NCBI GenBank assembly: GCA_013398955.1
Contig: VWPU01012714.1
Span: 1 to 64,000, forward strand
DNA from: Callaeas wilsoni
Taxonomy: Eukaryota > Chordata > Aves > Passeriformes > Callaeidae
DNA length: 64,000 nucleotides
Direction: 5' to 3'
Position 1 is the first letter of the stretch. Every line of letters begins with the position of its first letter. Positions 24,576 through 35,063 of this stretch are shown in pieces. The notes under the pieces were generated by a model. It ran no database searches, was not told the DNA's origin, and saw only the letters and a list, made by a program, of their open reading frames with translations. A program made the translations under genes and the position numbers.

Positions 24576-26181
24576 TCCTGTAACTCCCCCTGGTTTTGAG
24601 CTTGTAGCTGCCTTTATGTCTTAGAGTCTGTCCTGGCCGCAGATACAAGCAATTGGTATTTCTTGGCACTGTTGCTGTGATGGCATTAAGCGATAATTCC
24701 CTTTTTCAAGCTTCAACTATTCCTGCAAAAATTTCCCTTCCTGGTACTGCAGGAAAATGAGTGAGGGAAAATGCGGACTCCAGCGCTGTATGAATCCACA
24801 GGAGACCTAGCCCTGGCCTTCCTTGGCTCTCTAGTAAGATCAATCCAAGTCTTCATCTATCTTGTTTGTTGAAAAAAATGAAAAAACTATCCAAAAAAGG
24901 GACAATTCTCTAAAAATAGAAAACTGCAAATATAGATGCATTAATTTAAAATATTGTTATATTACCAAAAAATGTAATCCTTGACCCCAGATATTTTAAA
25001 TGTAGCAGTTAAATGATTCCTAGTTCATGTTTCAAAGCTAATTACAACTTGTTGAAGTTCTGGAAACTTCTGCATTGGAAAAAATCAGTTTTTCCCCCTT
25101 GTAAAACTTTCCCTAGGGGTCTGCCAACCCTTCCAGCAATAACAGAGGATAAAACTCTAGTGAATACTAAACGGAGGGACCTTTTTTTTCCCTTTATATG
25201 AAAATCATGACACAGCATGGAAATCAGCCTCCCCAGGGAGCCCCAGGCTCTGTGGGAGCATTCCCTTAATTCCCACGACTCCACAGCCCAGGCAGCTTTT
25301 CCTTTGGGCCAGGAACTGAACAGTCCCACTTCCCATTCCATAAAGAGCTGGTGAGACAGGTGCTGAAGGCTCGTGAAGGGATTGCAGCCCTGCTAAGGTG
25401 CCTCAGAGGGTGGTTATGGTTCCACATTAAAAAAATATTTTCCCGCATACACTTCATTTTTGAAGTGAAGTAATTACATCAAAACAAATGTGTGCTCAAA
25501 GAAGCTTACAGCTGTGAAATTAGGCACCCGTAATCTGTAAAATGCCAAAATCGAGATTGCCTAAAGCAAGTCTAACGCAGCTCTGTGCTCATTGCACTGA
25601 TCCCAACAGCCTCCACACTGCCTAATGATATTCTCTTTATTTTTTTCCCCATGGAATGAACATTCCAAGCCGGAAGGGACTCATAAGGATCGACGAGTCC
25701 TCTGCCCTTGTTTGTTCCTACCTTGCACCTACAGCCTTAGCTCCTTGGCATGACTGAATTCCCTTGACATATCCAGGGAGACGGTGCTCTGATCCCACCC
25801 CACGGCCTGCAGGCAGCTCCACGCTGCAAGCTGAGCGATCTTCGCAGCTCCTGCTCACCCGAGGGGTTCCTCTCTCTGCACACAGCGTGCAGCAGCAGCC
25901 GAGATGTGGCCGCCACAGAGGCGTTTGGCAAAGCTGCCTAATAAAGCCTGGGCTGGCTCCAGAGCCGCTGCCTCCCCTGACTCCAGTGTCACACGTTGTC
26001 CCGGGGGCTGCGGCACCATCTCCCACTCCTCATGCCCACTGTGGGGTGGACTGTGGGGTGGACTGTCCCCGCTTCCCAGGAGAGCACAAGGATAGCTGGG
26101 AAGGAGGAGAGGCTGGAGGCATCTTTTTGCACTGGAGTGAGAATGGGCTCCCCAGAAAATGAGTGTGAAATAGCAGAGGGA
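24576..26181. other. Intergenic DNA with one CR1 fragment
   Basis: No gene was recognised. It contains the CR1 fragment at 25655-25735, followed by a GC-richer segment to about 26100 with no identifiable content. A short direct repeat of gtggggtggact occurs at 26040-26064. Confidence 0.6.
25655..25735 (-). mobile_element. CR1 LINE fragment
   Basis: The plus strand reads ccaagccggaagggactcat then aaggatcgacgagtcctctgccc, which matches the reverse complement of the CR1 3' region (ggaagggacccataaggatcatcgagtcc). It is short and diverged. Confidence 0.7.
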
Positions 26182-26186
26182 AGAGT

Positions 26187-26862
26187 TGTTGGGGAAGATG
26201 AAACAGGAAAGCCTTAGAAATATGATTGCCTGGCAAAAGATGCTGAGAATAGGGAAACTATAAGTGAGATTGAAATGAAAGCAAGCTTTGAGATACCAAG
26301 CCTTAGTTACTGAACAACTGGAAAACAATGGTATGGCTGGCAGAAGGTAATCCTCTCTCTGTTGAACAATACCCTCTACTTGCAGACAGGTCCAAGGGTC
26401 AGAGCAGACCCTGCTAGCTTGGCAGCAGGGGTCGAAAGAGTAGTTTCTAGAGTTTAAAATGTAACGCAGTATGGTAATATAACAATTCTTATAGGCTGTA
26501 TGTAAATGCTATAGGATTTGTATCTTGTACTAGATTGGTTAATGGAAATTAGAATATTCAACGCAGAAGAAGATTTATTGTATTGTAAAAGAGAACCTCG
26601 CTCTATTTTCTCTCTTGTCCCTCTCTTCCCTCTCCTTTTGCTACTTCCACTACTTCCCCTTGCCCTTACTCGCTCTTGCTCTTACCTTTGGTTCTCTTGC
26701 TCTCTTCCTTTTCTGGCCTGCTTCGAGCTGCAGCTGGCAGCTCCAAGCAGGGCCACTATATCCACACCCTTCATAAATAAACTACACACTCTAAGACCTA
26801 ACCACAGAGATCTCTCGTCTATAGCCGTCCCGACCGTCCAAACCAACCAAGAAGATCCCACA
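26187..26862 (+). mobile_element. Solo LTR of avian endogenous retrovirus, family 1 copy B
   Basis: A 676-base element starting TGTTGGGG and ending CCCACA, flanked by an exact 5-base direct repeat AGAGT (26182-26186 and 26863-26867). It is the inverted partner of 15297-15933 and aligns with it along its whole length. AATAAA is at 26776-26781, about 80 bases before the 3' end. A pyrimidine-rich block near 26606-26660 is longer than in copy A. There is no internal retroviral sequence on either side. The two reading frames that traverse it have counterparts in copy A only because the LTRs are homologous. Confidence 0.9.
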
Positions 26863-26867
26863 AGAGT

Positions 26868-29800
26868 GAGCAAGGAAGATCTTTCCAGCAGCATGCAAAT
26901 GTGCTGTTGGTCTTCTTAATTAGATCTCCCATTACAGACTGTCTTTCCACAGGGAAAAGCCCTGGGGGCCAATCTCCTCAGCATCATCCTGAACCACTTC
27001 CTAATTTGACAGCCCAGCTTGGAGGGGAGGATTCAGCCGTTCACCTGAATCCTCAGGTTTGTGAATATAACAGGGATGCTTTTACAGCCTGGCTGTGCCA
27101 GCAGTGGCAGCTGGGGTTCCCCACCAGACTCGGGCTGAGCAAGGGCCGCAGACGGGTCAGAGGGGAGCAGCAAGGATGTTCCCAGGGCAGGGGAAGGGAA
27201 ATTGTTGGTTCATCTGTTTAGTCTGTGAGGGCTTTCCTCTGACAGAGAGCCCTGCCCGTGCCGTGCTCACCACTCTGAGCAGAACCAGACGGCTGTGATG
27301 GGTTGTGAGAGCAGGAGACACACTGAATGGAGAAGTCAATGTGAGTTTTGCATCTGCACTAACACATACCTCACTAGGAAATGCCAACAATCACACAGGG
27401 CCATAGGGGAAGGGGTGCTGTCACCACGTGCTCATTCCCTGTAGTGTCAAAGGGTTAAGCAGTGGAGACTGCAGGGACACACAACTCTGCCATTCGGCTG
27501 CCAAACACCTCCAGACCATAAAATCACCACCTCCAGACAACCACGCAGGCGAGTCCTGTTCCACCCTGCCAGGCTCTACAGGCACCATCAGCATAAGGCT
27601 GTGGCCAGCACTGCTGCATCTCCAGTGGCTTTCTCAGCTTTCCACCCCGGGAAATGAGACCCTGTTTTCGGTATGCGTTGCTTCATCACCTTTATGAGTA
27701 AGAAGACAAGTCTATAGCACCAATCCAAGCAAATTATTAACGATCTTTCATTTTTAAGCAACCAGCTCCAGTGCTCATCAGGGCAGGCTCGCCTCCTGTT
27801 TGTGACTGTCCTGCTGCCTCTGTTGTCAAACAACATTGTTTTATAACAACATTCATGTTGAAGTGGATTATTATTGGGTTGACTACCCCTTGGGGTGTAA
27901 TGAAAAGCATTCATTAATGCTCAGGGCAGGAGGGCTAATTACTTCTTTATAAAAAATCTGTACTAATTGCCAATAACTATTTCATTGAATGGGTCTCATA
28001 GAGATAATTTTGATTGGGTTTTGATTTCCCTCTCATATAGTAATGCTTAAAATGCATAGTCCAAAGAAGCTGGGAACAGCTAGGTTATCCAGATGAGCAC
28101 GGGGAGGAAACCCCACCATTACAAAGACCAGTGGACCATGCCAGTCTGTGCTCAGTTCAGTGCTCGAGCCTGCTGTGGTGCTGCCAGGATTTTCTGGGTC
28201 TCATACCTTCCTGCTGCCTCATGCTTCCATGAAGCGAGTGGAGACCTGTTTTCTGTACTCCCCCAGGGCACAGCATTGATTCTGGCAGGCCTCGGAGCTG
28301 GCAAGGCAGAGGGAACGCACAAGGCTCAGGCAGGTTCCCTACAGAGCTGAATTCCACCTCGCCTGCAGGCACAAGGCAATCCCTGGCCCTGCAGGGACCA
28401 CGACTGCAGGAAGGCAAAGGGAGCAGCACACAGCAATAACCCACGGGGTCAGTGTACCAGTTCCTGCACTTGGGAGGAAGACTCATTCACCTGATCTTTG
28501 GGTCACACTGCGCTCCAGGATGAACAAAATTCCAGATAATCATTTGTTTGCTTTTATTTACAAATAACTACAGGGCTGAAGATACCAAAAAATCAACATA
28601 AGCACTGCCCAAGTCCTTTCAGCTCTTTTGAGGAAGCAATAACTTACAAACACTACATTAAAAGCAAATCCCACAGAAGTACAGTCAGCTTGCTGGAGGT
28701 GCACTGCCGTAGTTTCTAGCAGTCTGACAGCTACAGACTCCCACAAAAGGCTGCTCTCCCCACCCAGGGAATGTAAGAGGTTTCCTGGCAGGCAACAGCC
28801 CCCTCCAGACCAGACCTCAGACCCCGTGGCTGCAGACCTGAGCTGCTGAGCCTACTTACCTTGGAGCTACGGTCAGACACACCATCAGATTCGACTACTT
28901 CCCATTTCCAGCCCCTCTGACTGGAGAAAATTTTTTTGTTGTTGGTTTTTTTTTTCCCTTTTTTTTCTCCTTTCCCACCCCAGCAGTTCTCCTATAGGGA
29001 ATCAGTCTTCTCTCACATCATGCTTTCTGACTCTCTACTCAAGAAGATAAAGCATACAAACCATGCCTTCCATGCAGGCCAGAAAGCTGTCTTTCCCCTT
29101 GGAAATCACAGTATTAAAAATATTAATGTTTTTTAACTCGGTTGAATGATCTCCATTTTAAGAACAGATAGGGCTTTCGGAAATGACTTTTCTCAGTGCC
29201 CTGAGAGGTTTTGAAAGGGCTGGATTAACATAAAGTTGGTCATTTGGCACTTTCTGAAAGCATTCTGGAAATACCTCCAGGGGTTGCCTGGAATCCACTG
29301 CTTCTGCAAGTCTTGGCTAAGACACAGAGTAGGGTGAATAAAAAATAGCACTCAGGTGATTTAGTAGTTGCTTTGGGAATGTTTGGAGTTGCACTGTTGC
29401 ATAGTGCACCAAGGATAGAATCCCAGAGTTACAGAATGATTTGGATTGGAAGGGACCTTAAAGATCATCTGTTCCAACCACCCCTTGGATGAGGCTGCAC
29501 AGTGCCCCATCCACCCTGGCCTGAATGTTTTGTGTCTGTAATATACACTCCGCAGTTATTGATCACACGAGAGGACCACAATCTAAAACAAGTCCTTGGT
29601 GTCACCTACAGACAGCTCCAGACACCAAAAATAACAACACCTCAGCCACCAGGGAGCAGAACAGGCTCCAGAGCTTGAGGACTTGCTGCCTCAGCACAGC
29701 TTGCTTCTAATGAGCTTGCACATACCAAATATCTCCAGTCACGCTGGACAAAACTGAAATGTCTTTTGAATAAAATGTTTCCTGGTTGCAACAGGAACAG

Positions 29801-30523
29801 GTGCAACGACAAGAAAAAGGCAAAAGCAACAGCTTTTTTCTTCAAAATCAGGCCAAGCTGGCAAAAACAGCTTGCAGAAAGCTGACCATACTTTACATGT
29901 TTGGAGGAAAAAACACTTTTACTTAAAAAATTGAGAAGTGTAATTTCTATGCCAAATGATGGGGGTTTTTATTTTTATGATACAGGTCCATACTGAAGCA
30001 GCCCTGGTAGAAGTCTGACATCCCGATCAATCCTTCCCCTCCAGTGGGATACCAGGTATACAAGGGGCTTGGCTGGCAGCAAATTAAGTTCCTGTCTTTA
30101 AAATGATCTTCAACAGTAATGAGTCATTAAAGTCAAGGGAAGAATCACAGAAGACAAAATCATCTTAGGGGCTGCGTTGGGTCCTCCAAGGAGCAGCAGC
30201 CTGAACTCCTGTAAGCAAAGCCAGTCTCTTCTGCAGCGATGCTTCCCAAGGATGGCAGCAGCCAGCAAGGCCTCCACAGAGCTGCCACAGCTCCCTGACA
30301 CAGTGGAACATCACCCTCACAGCGACATGCTGTCCTCTTGGCAGGGCTCAGGGCTGTCCTCCTCAGCAGAAACGAGCCCTGGGAGGCAGCTCAGGACAGG
30401 ACACACATCAGCTAAGGCTGCTGGTCCACATTACAGCCAAACCAAGCTGGCAGCTCACTGGGACCGAAGCAAAGTGGTGCCCCTTCTTCCTCCTCCCAGA
30501 GTCCCACTTCATCTGTTGTCATG
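26868..30523. other. Intergenic DNA, no gene recognised
   Basis: Non-coding sequence with one CR1 fragment (29416-29526) and a T-rich tract (28930-28971). The segment 27800-28060 is AT-rich, unique-looking and dense in TAATTA, CATTAATG and GCCAATAA-type motifs, and is a candidate conserved non-coding element. Confidence 0.65.
29416..29526 (-). mobile_element. CR1 LINE 3' fragment
   Basis: The plus strand gives the reverse complement of the CR1 3' end: tagaatcccagagttacaga, gatttggattggaagggacc, ttaaagatcatctgttccaa, then a shortened gaggctgcacagtgccccatccaccctggcctga segment. Confidence 0.92.
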
Positions 30524-30604
30524 ATTTTGTGGTGGATTTGGCAGTGTTGGGGTGACAGCTGGACTGATTTTAGAGGTGTTTTTCATCCTAAATGATTCTA
30601 TGAT
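30524..30604 (+). mobile_element. CR1 LINE 3' end, sense orientation
   Basis: The sequence ttggcagtgttggggtgaca, ctggactgattttagaggtg and cctaaatgattctatgat reads as the sense 3' terminus of CR1 (ggactcgatgatcttagaggtcttttccaacctaaatgattctatgat). It is a short 5'-truncated copy in the opposite orientation to the other CR1 fragments. Confidence 0.85.
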
Positions 30605-30959
30605 GCCCCACTCTCCTCGACCCCCGGCCATGCCCCATTCCTCCCACCCCTCCTGGGGCTTATCGGTTGCCCCATCACCTGCTTTCACTCCCACACCTGC
30701 CCACCTTTCTTTAGCCCAGTTGATTCAGTAACTGCACAGAACACAATTTGCTCAGGGAGGGATCAGGCAGCCGGAGTCAGCCTGGTGCAGCAGCAGCCTG
30801 ATTCCTCTGCTGCTCATTCAGTTCATGCCAGAGGGAGCAGAGGGACCGCAGCCCCTGAGGCAAAGACCTCTGGTACCCGCGGCAGCTTCACCTCTGGAAG
30901 GAAAATCCTGCGCATCTGAGCCCGGCTGACACTGACCCGTTCTCGGCAGCTCCGGCTTC

Positions 30960-31700
30960 GTTTCCTCCATTGACTACCCCACTTCTCCCTCCAGGAGGGA
31001 GGAACGGACGGGAGCGCGGGGATGCTCCGCCCAGGGCAGGGGGTGCCGCCGTGCCAGCCAGCGCAGCCTGTGTGGTCCCAGCCCGAGGCAGGGGGATTTC
31101 GCCAGGGAAGCCCCTGGCACTTCCTTCACCAGCCGGATCCTCTTCAGGGAAGCTGCCGAGAGCCCAATTAACACACCTACCCCATAAAAGCGGGAGTGGA
31201 GCTGCGCTAGGGGGAACAATCGACCGCGCACTGAAGGGCTTTGCTGAATGGACTTAATCCAGCGCTTACGCCTTAAAGCTGAGCACATGCTTTACTGAAT
31301 GGGGACAGGCACGTTTGGGGGCCTGCTGACCTGTCACCCAACATCAGCATCTTCAAAAGGAACAGCTCTTGGCACAAACGGCTCTTTCTTTCAGGAAAAT
31401 GAAAAGAGGGGGGGGGAAGGAAAGCAAACCAAGGAGAGGCTGGTGCTTTTCCACTCCGGAAGGTCACTGGGCTCCTGAAGGAGGCGGTGGCAGCCTCACC
31501 CACCTCCCTCCGCTCCGTGGGGCAAGGGGAGACCTGCCCGGAAGAGAACAGGGGAGGGAAACTGGGGCAGCTGCTGGGCCAGTTCTTTCTGGTATGGAAA
31601 AACATCGCTCTGTGAACATCCTGTGCCTACAGGAGAAGGGCATCGCTCCAGCATCGCGTAGCCCCAGCAACCGAGCGAGCGGCTGTGACTGTTCTTAAGC
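30960..31700. promoter_or_regulatory. GC-rich segment, possible weak CpG island
   Basis: Elevated GC with scattered CpGs (ggaacggacgggagcgcggg, ctccgcccagg, gcgctagggggaacaatcgaccgcgc). It lies about 2 kb beyond the 3' end of TSPAN7 and directly before the 264-bp tandem duplication. No promoter motif set or gene structure is convincing. Confidence 0.35.
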
Positions 31701-31803
31701 CCTCAGAAGAGACTGCAAATGTGAGTGCTGTGACCTGCCCAGTGGCTTTGTCCCCAGCACAGTCCTGCTTGGTTGCCCAGCATAGACGCAGGACCTGTAT
31801 TGG

Positions 31804-32331
31804 CATCTCCACCTTTAAAGATGTCTCGCTCCCTCATGGCAGATGTCTTATTGAGGGCAGATTTAAATTTGGGGACCAGATTCCTCGTCTATTTGCAAGG
31901 ATCTTTTTCTCTTTCCTGCTCTGGTCGTGCTGTCTGAATAAAGATAAAAGAGGATGCTACTGGGATTTTTCAGACATGCTGGCACGTTTTTGCCTGTGTG
32001 GCTGTGAACCCTTTTAGGGCTGTGAACCCTTTTAGGGCTGTGGGTGGGAGTGCACCGAGCAAGCCGGCATCTCCACCTTTAAAGATGTCTCGCTCCCTCA
32101 CGGCAGATGTCTTATTGAGGGCAGATTTAAATTTGGGGACCAGATTCCTCTTCTATTTGCAAGGATCTAACTCTTTTTCCTGCTCTGGTCGTGCTGTCTG
32201 AATAAAGATAAAAGAGGATGCTCCTGGGGTTTTTCAGACATGCTGGCACGTTTTTGCTCGTGTGGCTGTGGACCCTTTTAGGGCTGTGAACCCTTTTAGG
32301 GCTGTGGGTGGGAGTGCACCGAGCAAGCCGG
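31804..32331. repeat. Tandem duplication, two 264-bp copies
   Basis: Copy 1 (31804-32067) and copy 2 (32068-32331) both begin catctccacctttaaagatg and end gcaccgagcaagccgg. They are the same length and differ at only around ten positions by eye, so the duplication is young. Each copy holds a nested pair of 18-base units (gctgtgaacccttttagg; 32001-32036 in copy 1) and an AATAAA within a ctgaataaagataaaagagg block. The period is a multiple of three, which lets reading frames run through, but no coding signature was recognised. The unit matches no repeat family I know. Confidence 0.92.
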
Positions 32332-33029
32332 CACCGCTCAGAGGCTCACCGGGACCTGGTGCTGGAGGCAGCGGGCGGGGCAGCCCCCGGGCAGGGGCTC
32401 ACAGCGGCACTGATGGATGGACGCACAGACGGGAAGACATCGCTGGCACTCCAGCGGCTCCACAGCTCCTCCACAACCAGAAGGCTCCAGGAATTCTCAA
32501 GGCTCCCTCTCTGTCCACACTGCCAAGCTAAGGGCTTGGCCCAAAATTCCCAGGTTTTTCTGTCAGATCTGCGACATTTCACATATTCAAATGAGAAAGA
32601 GATAACTGCCTGCCTTTCCAAAAGCCACCCCCTCAATCCCAAAGCTCTCTTCTCCCCTTTCTCACCAAAATCGAGAGAGAAATGCTTAATGCCAAAACCA
32701 CTTGCAGCACTAAGGATGGGATAATTAAACACTACAGATTTTCAACAGTCACAAGAAGAAAAACAGCAAAGGAGAGGGTATGTATTTGTCACGTGGTGAA
32801 ACCAGCTGTGGAAGGTTTTGCTAGTTTTGAAACAATTCCAGCTCTTTCTCAATTTTTTTTTTCTTTTCCCAGTGTAGTAACATTTTTCTGTCACAAGCAA
32901 GTTAGTTGTTAAAAAATGCACAAAGACACATCACACCAAGCTGTGCCTGGGTGTTTCACGTTCACTTCCCCCCCCTCCCAAAAAAAGAGTTTTCTTATAA
33001 CCAAAGAAGGAGCAGGAAGCAGCTAGAAA
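32332..33029. other. Spacer between tandem duplication and TSPAN7 3' end
   Basis: No gene was recognised. A GC-rich start gives way to AT-rich sequence from about 32570, with T-rich (32849-32870) and C/A homopolymer (32968-32988) runs close to the predicted TSPAN7 cleavage site. Confidence 0.6.
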
Positions 33030-34150
33030 TCTGTAATGGTTCCATTTATTAATACGTATATCACAAATACTCACAATATCAATGCATTCTCGTTGGCATG
33101 CTAGACAGAGGCATTATTAAAAAAGTCCTATTTTTTTAAAAAGGTTTTAAACTTTTGCTTTCCCCCAAAAATATTTCATATGCCTGGTTTTTTTTTTTGA
33201 TATTTTTTTGTGTCTGTGTGTGTGTTTTTATTTCAATTCGTTTCAACAATGTATTTGGTGGCTGCAACCTCAATGCAAAAAGAAAGAAAATAAGAAAGAA
33301 CAGGAAAAAAGTATGAAGGCCGCAGTACAGCACAGTTCAATTAGTTCATAGCTACGTAATAAAAATAAAGGGAGCAAAAATTTCTGCCTTCACAGTAAGC
33401 AACAACACAGCTTAATAACAGTATTACACAGGATCAGGTTCCGAGGCAAAATGCACTAGACAAAGCCTACCGGGATACGCACTAGGCATACAACACTGAG
33501 TAAGAATCAAAGATGTAGAAGAACATCAGGAATAACAGTTCCCTTCAAGCACAACATTTTAACATCATTTTCAAGTATCTTTATGTTATGTTACTGATTC
33601 CTTTGTTTTTGGGGAAAGGGGGACAGGCGCAGGGAAGGGGGAAAGGATGGAAACCTTAGTAAAGCAATAAACAAACCAAGAAATTAAGATAAAACCAAAA
33701 GAATATATATTTCATATACCGGTTTATATGAACGTGTGCAACACTTATTAACCATGGTGAAAGGCTAATTATGCCCTCCAGTCACTACATGCACAGCCCG
33801 ATCAATGCTGTTAATGAGTTACCTTTGTTAACTTACGATGCAACTACTGTGTGACCAAGAACATACAGACGGTGCCGTCCTACGCCGAGCCGCGGGGGTG
33901 GGGGCTGGCTCTGGAGGCCGAGGGGACCCGGCCGCTCTCGGTGGCACCGTGGAACTTCACAGAATGGGACACTACGCATGGGACAGTTCGGGAGGTGGGG
34001 TGCGAGTGTGCGCGCGCACGGGCTTGCTCGTGGGGGTGTGCGTGCGTGCGTGCGAGAGACAGTGTGTGCTATAACATTCATGTCAGTCTTTCTCCAATTC
34101 TGCAGCTCCTGGTCTTCACGCAGGCTCTGGGCTTCACGCTTCTCGAAAGA
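33030..34150 (-). other. TSPAN7: TSPAN7 terminal exon, 3'UTR only (predicted)
   Basis: Predicted because the stop-codon exon ends in a strong donor and needs a downstream acceptor. Read on the minus strand, tttttatcctcgccgctcttccag followed by the exon start TCTTTCGAGAAGCG at 34150 is a good polypyrimidine-AG acceptor. The exon would run about 1.1 kb to a polyadenylation signal at 33050-33045. It contains a GC-rich half with CA/CG-type dinucleotide repeats (34010-34064) and an AT-rich half full of uridine-rich elements, as expected of a neuronal 3'UTR. The 82-codon frame at 33833-34081 is not considered coding. The exact 3' end and the exon itself need transcript support. Confidence 0.65.
33045..33050 (-). 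terminator. TSPAN7: Candidate polyadenylation signal AATAAA for TSPAN7
   Basis: AATAAA on the minus strand, followed after about 15 bases by a CA-type cleavage site and then U/G-rich sequence. A second AATAAA on the same strand at 33232-33227 could give a shorter 3'UTR. Confidence 0.55.
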
Positions 34151-34205
34151 CTGGAAGAGCGGCGAGGATAAAAAAAGACAAACAAACCAACAAGTGGGTT
34201 GCTTT

Positions 34206-34708
34206 TGAAAGGAATGAGGGACTCGTCTTTAAAAATAAGCTGTGGGCCTGCTGATAGATAAAAACTAGCACTAAGAGGTAAAAGAAACAATGGGAAGAGT
34301 TCCACTGATTGATGAAAGGAAAGAGAGATTTGTCTTTATCAGTAAACTGTAGGTCTGCTAATAAATGAAATTGAATATCAAAAGATGAAAGAAACAATGA
34401 GGAGAACCATAAATTCCATAGGAATTTATGAAAAAAAAGGCAAGGGGGGGTATGCATTAGAAGGGAATCGTAGGAATTAGGGGTTCTGGGAAGTCTGTAC
34501 CTCTCAAGTACCTCAGCCAATGGGGAAAGAGAGAGGGAAAATGCGGTCGGGAAATTAGGATAAAAAGGAGGCTGCATCCTCCAAAAATTCGAGAGACCCC
34601 AGGGGAATGCCCCATGGCCTCTCCCTTTATTCGAGTAAAGTAATGGGAACTCTTCTGTCTCCTTTTTGGACATAAACCTCTGGTGTTGGTAGATTAATTT
34701 TCCTGACA
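34206..34708 (+). mobile_element. Solo LTR of endogenous retrovirus in TSPAN7 3'UTR intron
   Basis: A 503-base element starting TGAAAGGAA and ending TTCCTGACA, whose termini form an imperfect inverted repeat. It is flanked by the exact 4-base duplication CTTT (34202-34205 and 34709-34712). An internal imperfect tandem repeat of about 77 bases is offset by 107 (34221-34297 and 34328-34404), typical of U3 enhancer duplication. A TATA-like ATAAAAAG is at 34560 and an AGTAAA polyadenylation variant at 34634-34639. The element reads on the plus strand, antisense to TSPAN7. Four-base target duplications are typical of ERV1/gamma-like elements, but the family assignment is inference. Confidence 0.85.
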
Positions 34709-34786
34709 CTTTGGTTGCTAACTGTACTCACGGCAGGCATTTTGCTCTCTCAAGAAAACTGAAATGATGAAATTCAACACTGCATT

Positions 34787-34809
34787 CCCCCCCCCCCCTT
34801 TTTTTTTTT
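34787..34809. repeat. C12-T11 homopolymer pair
   Basis: Twelve C bases followed by eleven T bases within the 3'UTR intron. On the TSPAN7 strand this is A11-G12. Confidence 0.9.
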
Positions 34810-34990
34810 CCCATCACACACAATATTGGGATGAAAATCCCAAAGCAAAGAAGCCCATGGGAATACTTAATTCTCAATGAACACCCTCAGAATGTAAAAC
34901 TTGCTCGCTGTCTTCAGCAGAAGCAGCACAACCACAACACCACACCAAGGCTTTTATAGATTTACCACCTGGAAAATGGGAAAAACTCAC

Positions 34991-35063
34991 CTTGTTACAC
35001 CATCTCATACTGGTTAGCAGTAATAAACCGGGACAGACAGCATGCCAGCAGCATCCCGATCAA
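34991..35063 (-). CDS. TSPAN7: TSPAN7 last coding exon (TM4 end, C-terminal tail, stop)
   Basis: The acceptor ggaacag precedes TTG at 35063. The exon encodes 22 residues, LIGMLLACCLSR then FITANQYEMV, and TAA at 34997-34995. It completes the fourth membrane segment with juxtamembrane cysteines (ACC), likely palmitoylation sites as in other tetraspanins, and the short cytoplasmic tail ending EMV. Four bases after the stop (CAAG) comes GTGAGT, a consensus donor, so the exon is 73 bases long and the 3'UTR continues elsewhere. Confidence 0.95.

Larger units (their letters stand above)
34151..34990 (-). other. TSPAN7: TSPAN7 intron within the 3'UTR
   Basis: An 840-base interval between donor AAG|GTGAGT (just after the stop codon) and the acceptor at 34151-34152. 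More than half of it is the solo LTR at 34206-34708. Because the stop codon is only 4 bases from the junction, splicing here should not trigger nonsense-mediated decay, by the usual 50-55 nucleotide rule. Confidence 0.65.

Noticed and set aside
26518..26919. 133-codon frame sharing sequence with the frame at 15363-15602, looking like a duplicated gene
   Set aside because: Both frames lie inside homologous solo LTRs, and the similarity is explained by LTR homology. Frame length and sequence diverge at the pyrimidine-rich indel.
31998..32531. Repeated peptide frames with AVNPFR doublets in the 264-bp duplication
   Set aside because: The peptide repeat is a consequence of an 18-bp nested DNA repeat. 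No upstream gene structure, and both copies have stops in the same frame.
33833..34081. 82-codon minus-strand frame in the predicted TSPAN7 3'UTR
   Set aside because: Composed of GC-rich sequence and CA/CG dinucleotide repeats downstream of the TSPAN7 stop. No family features.
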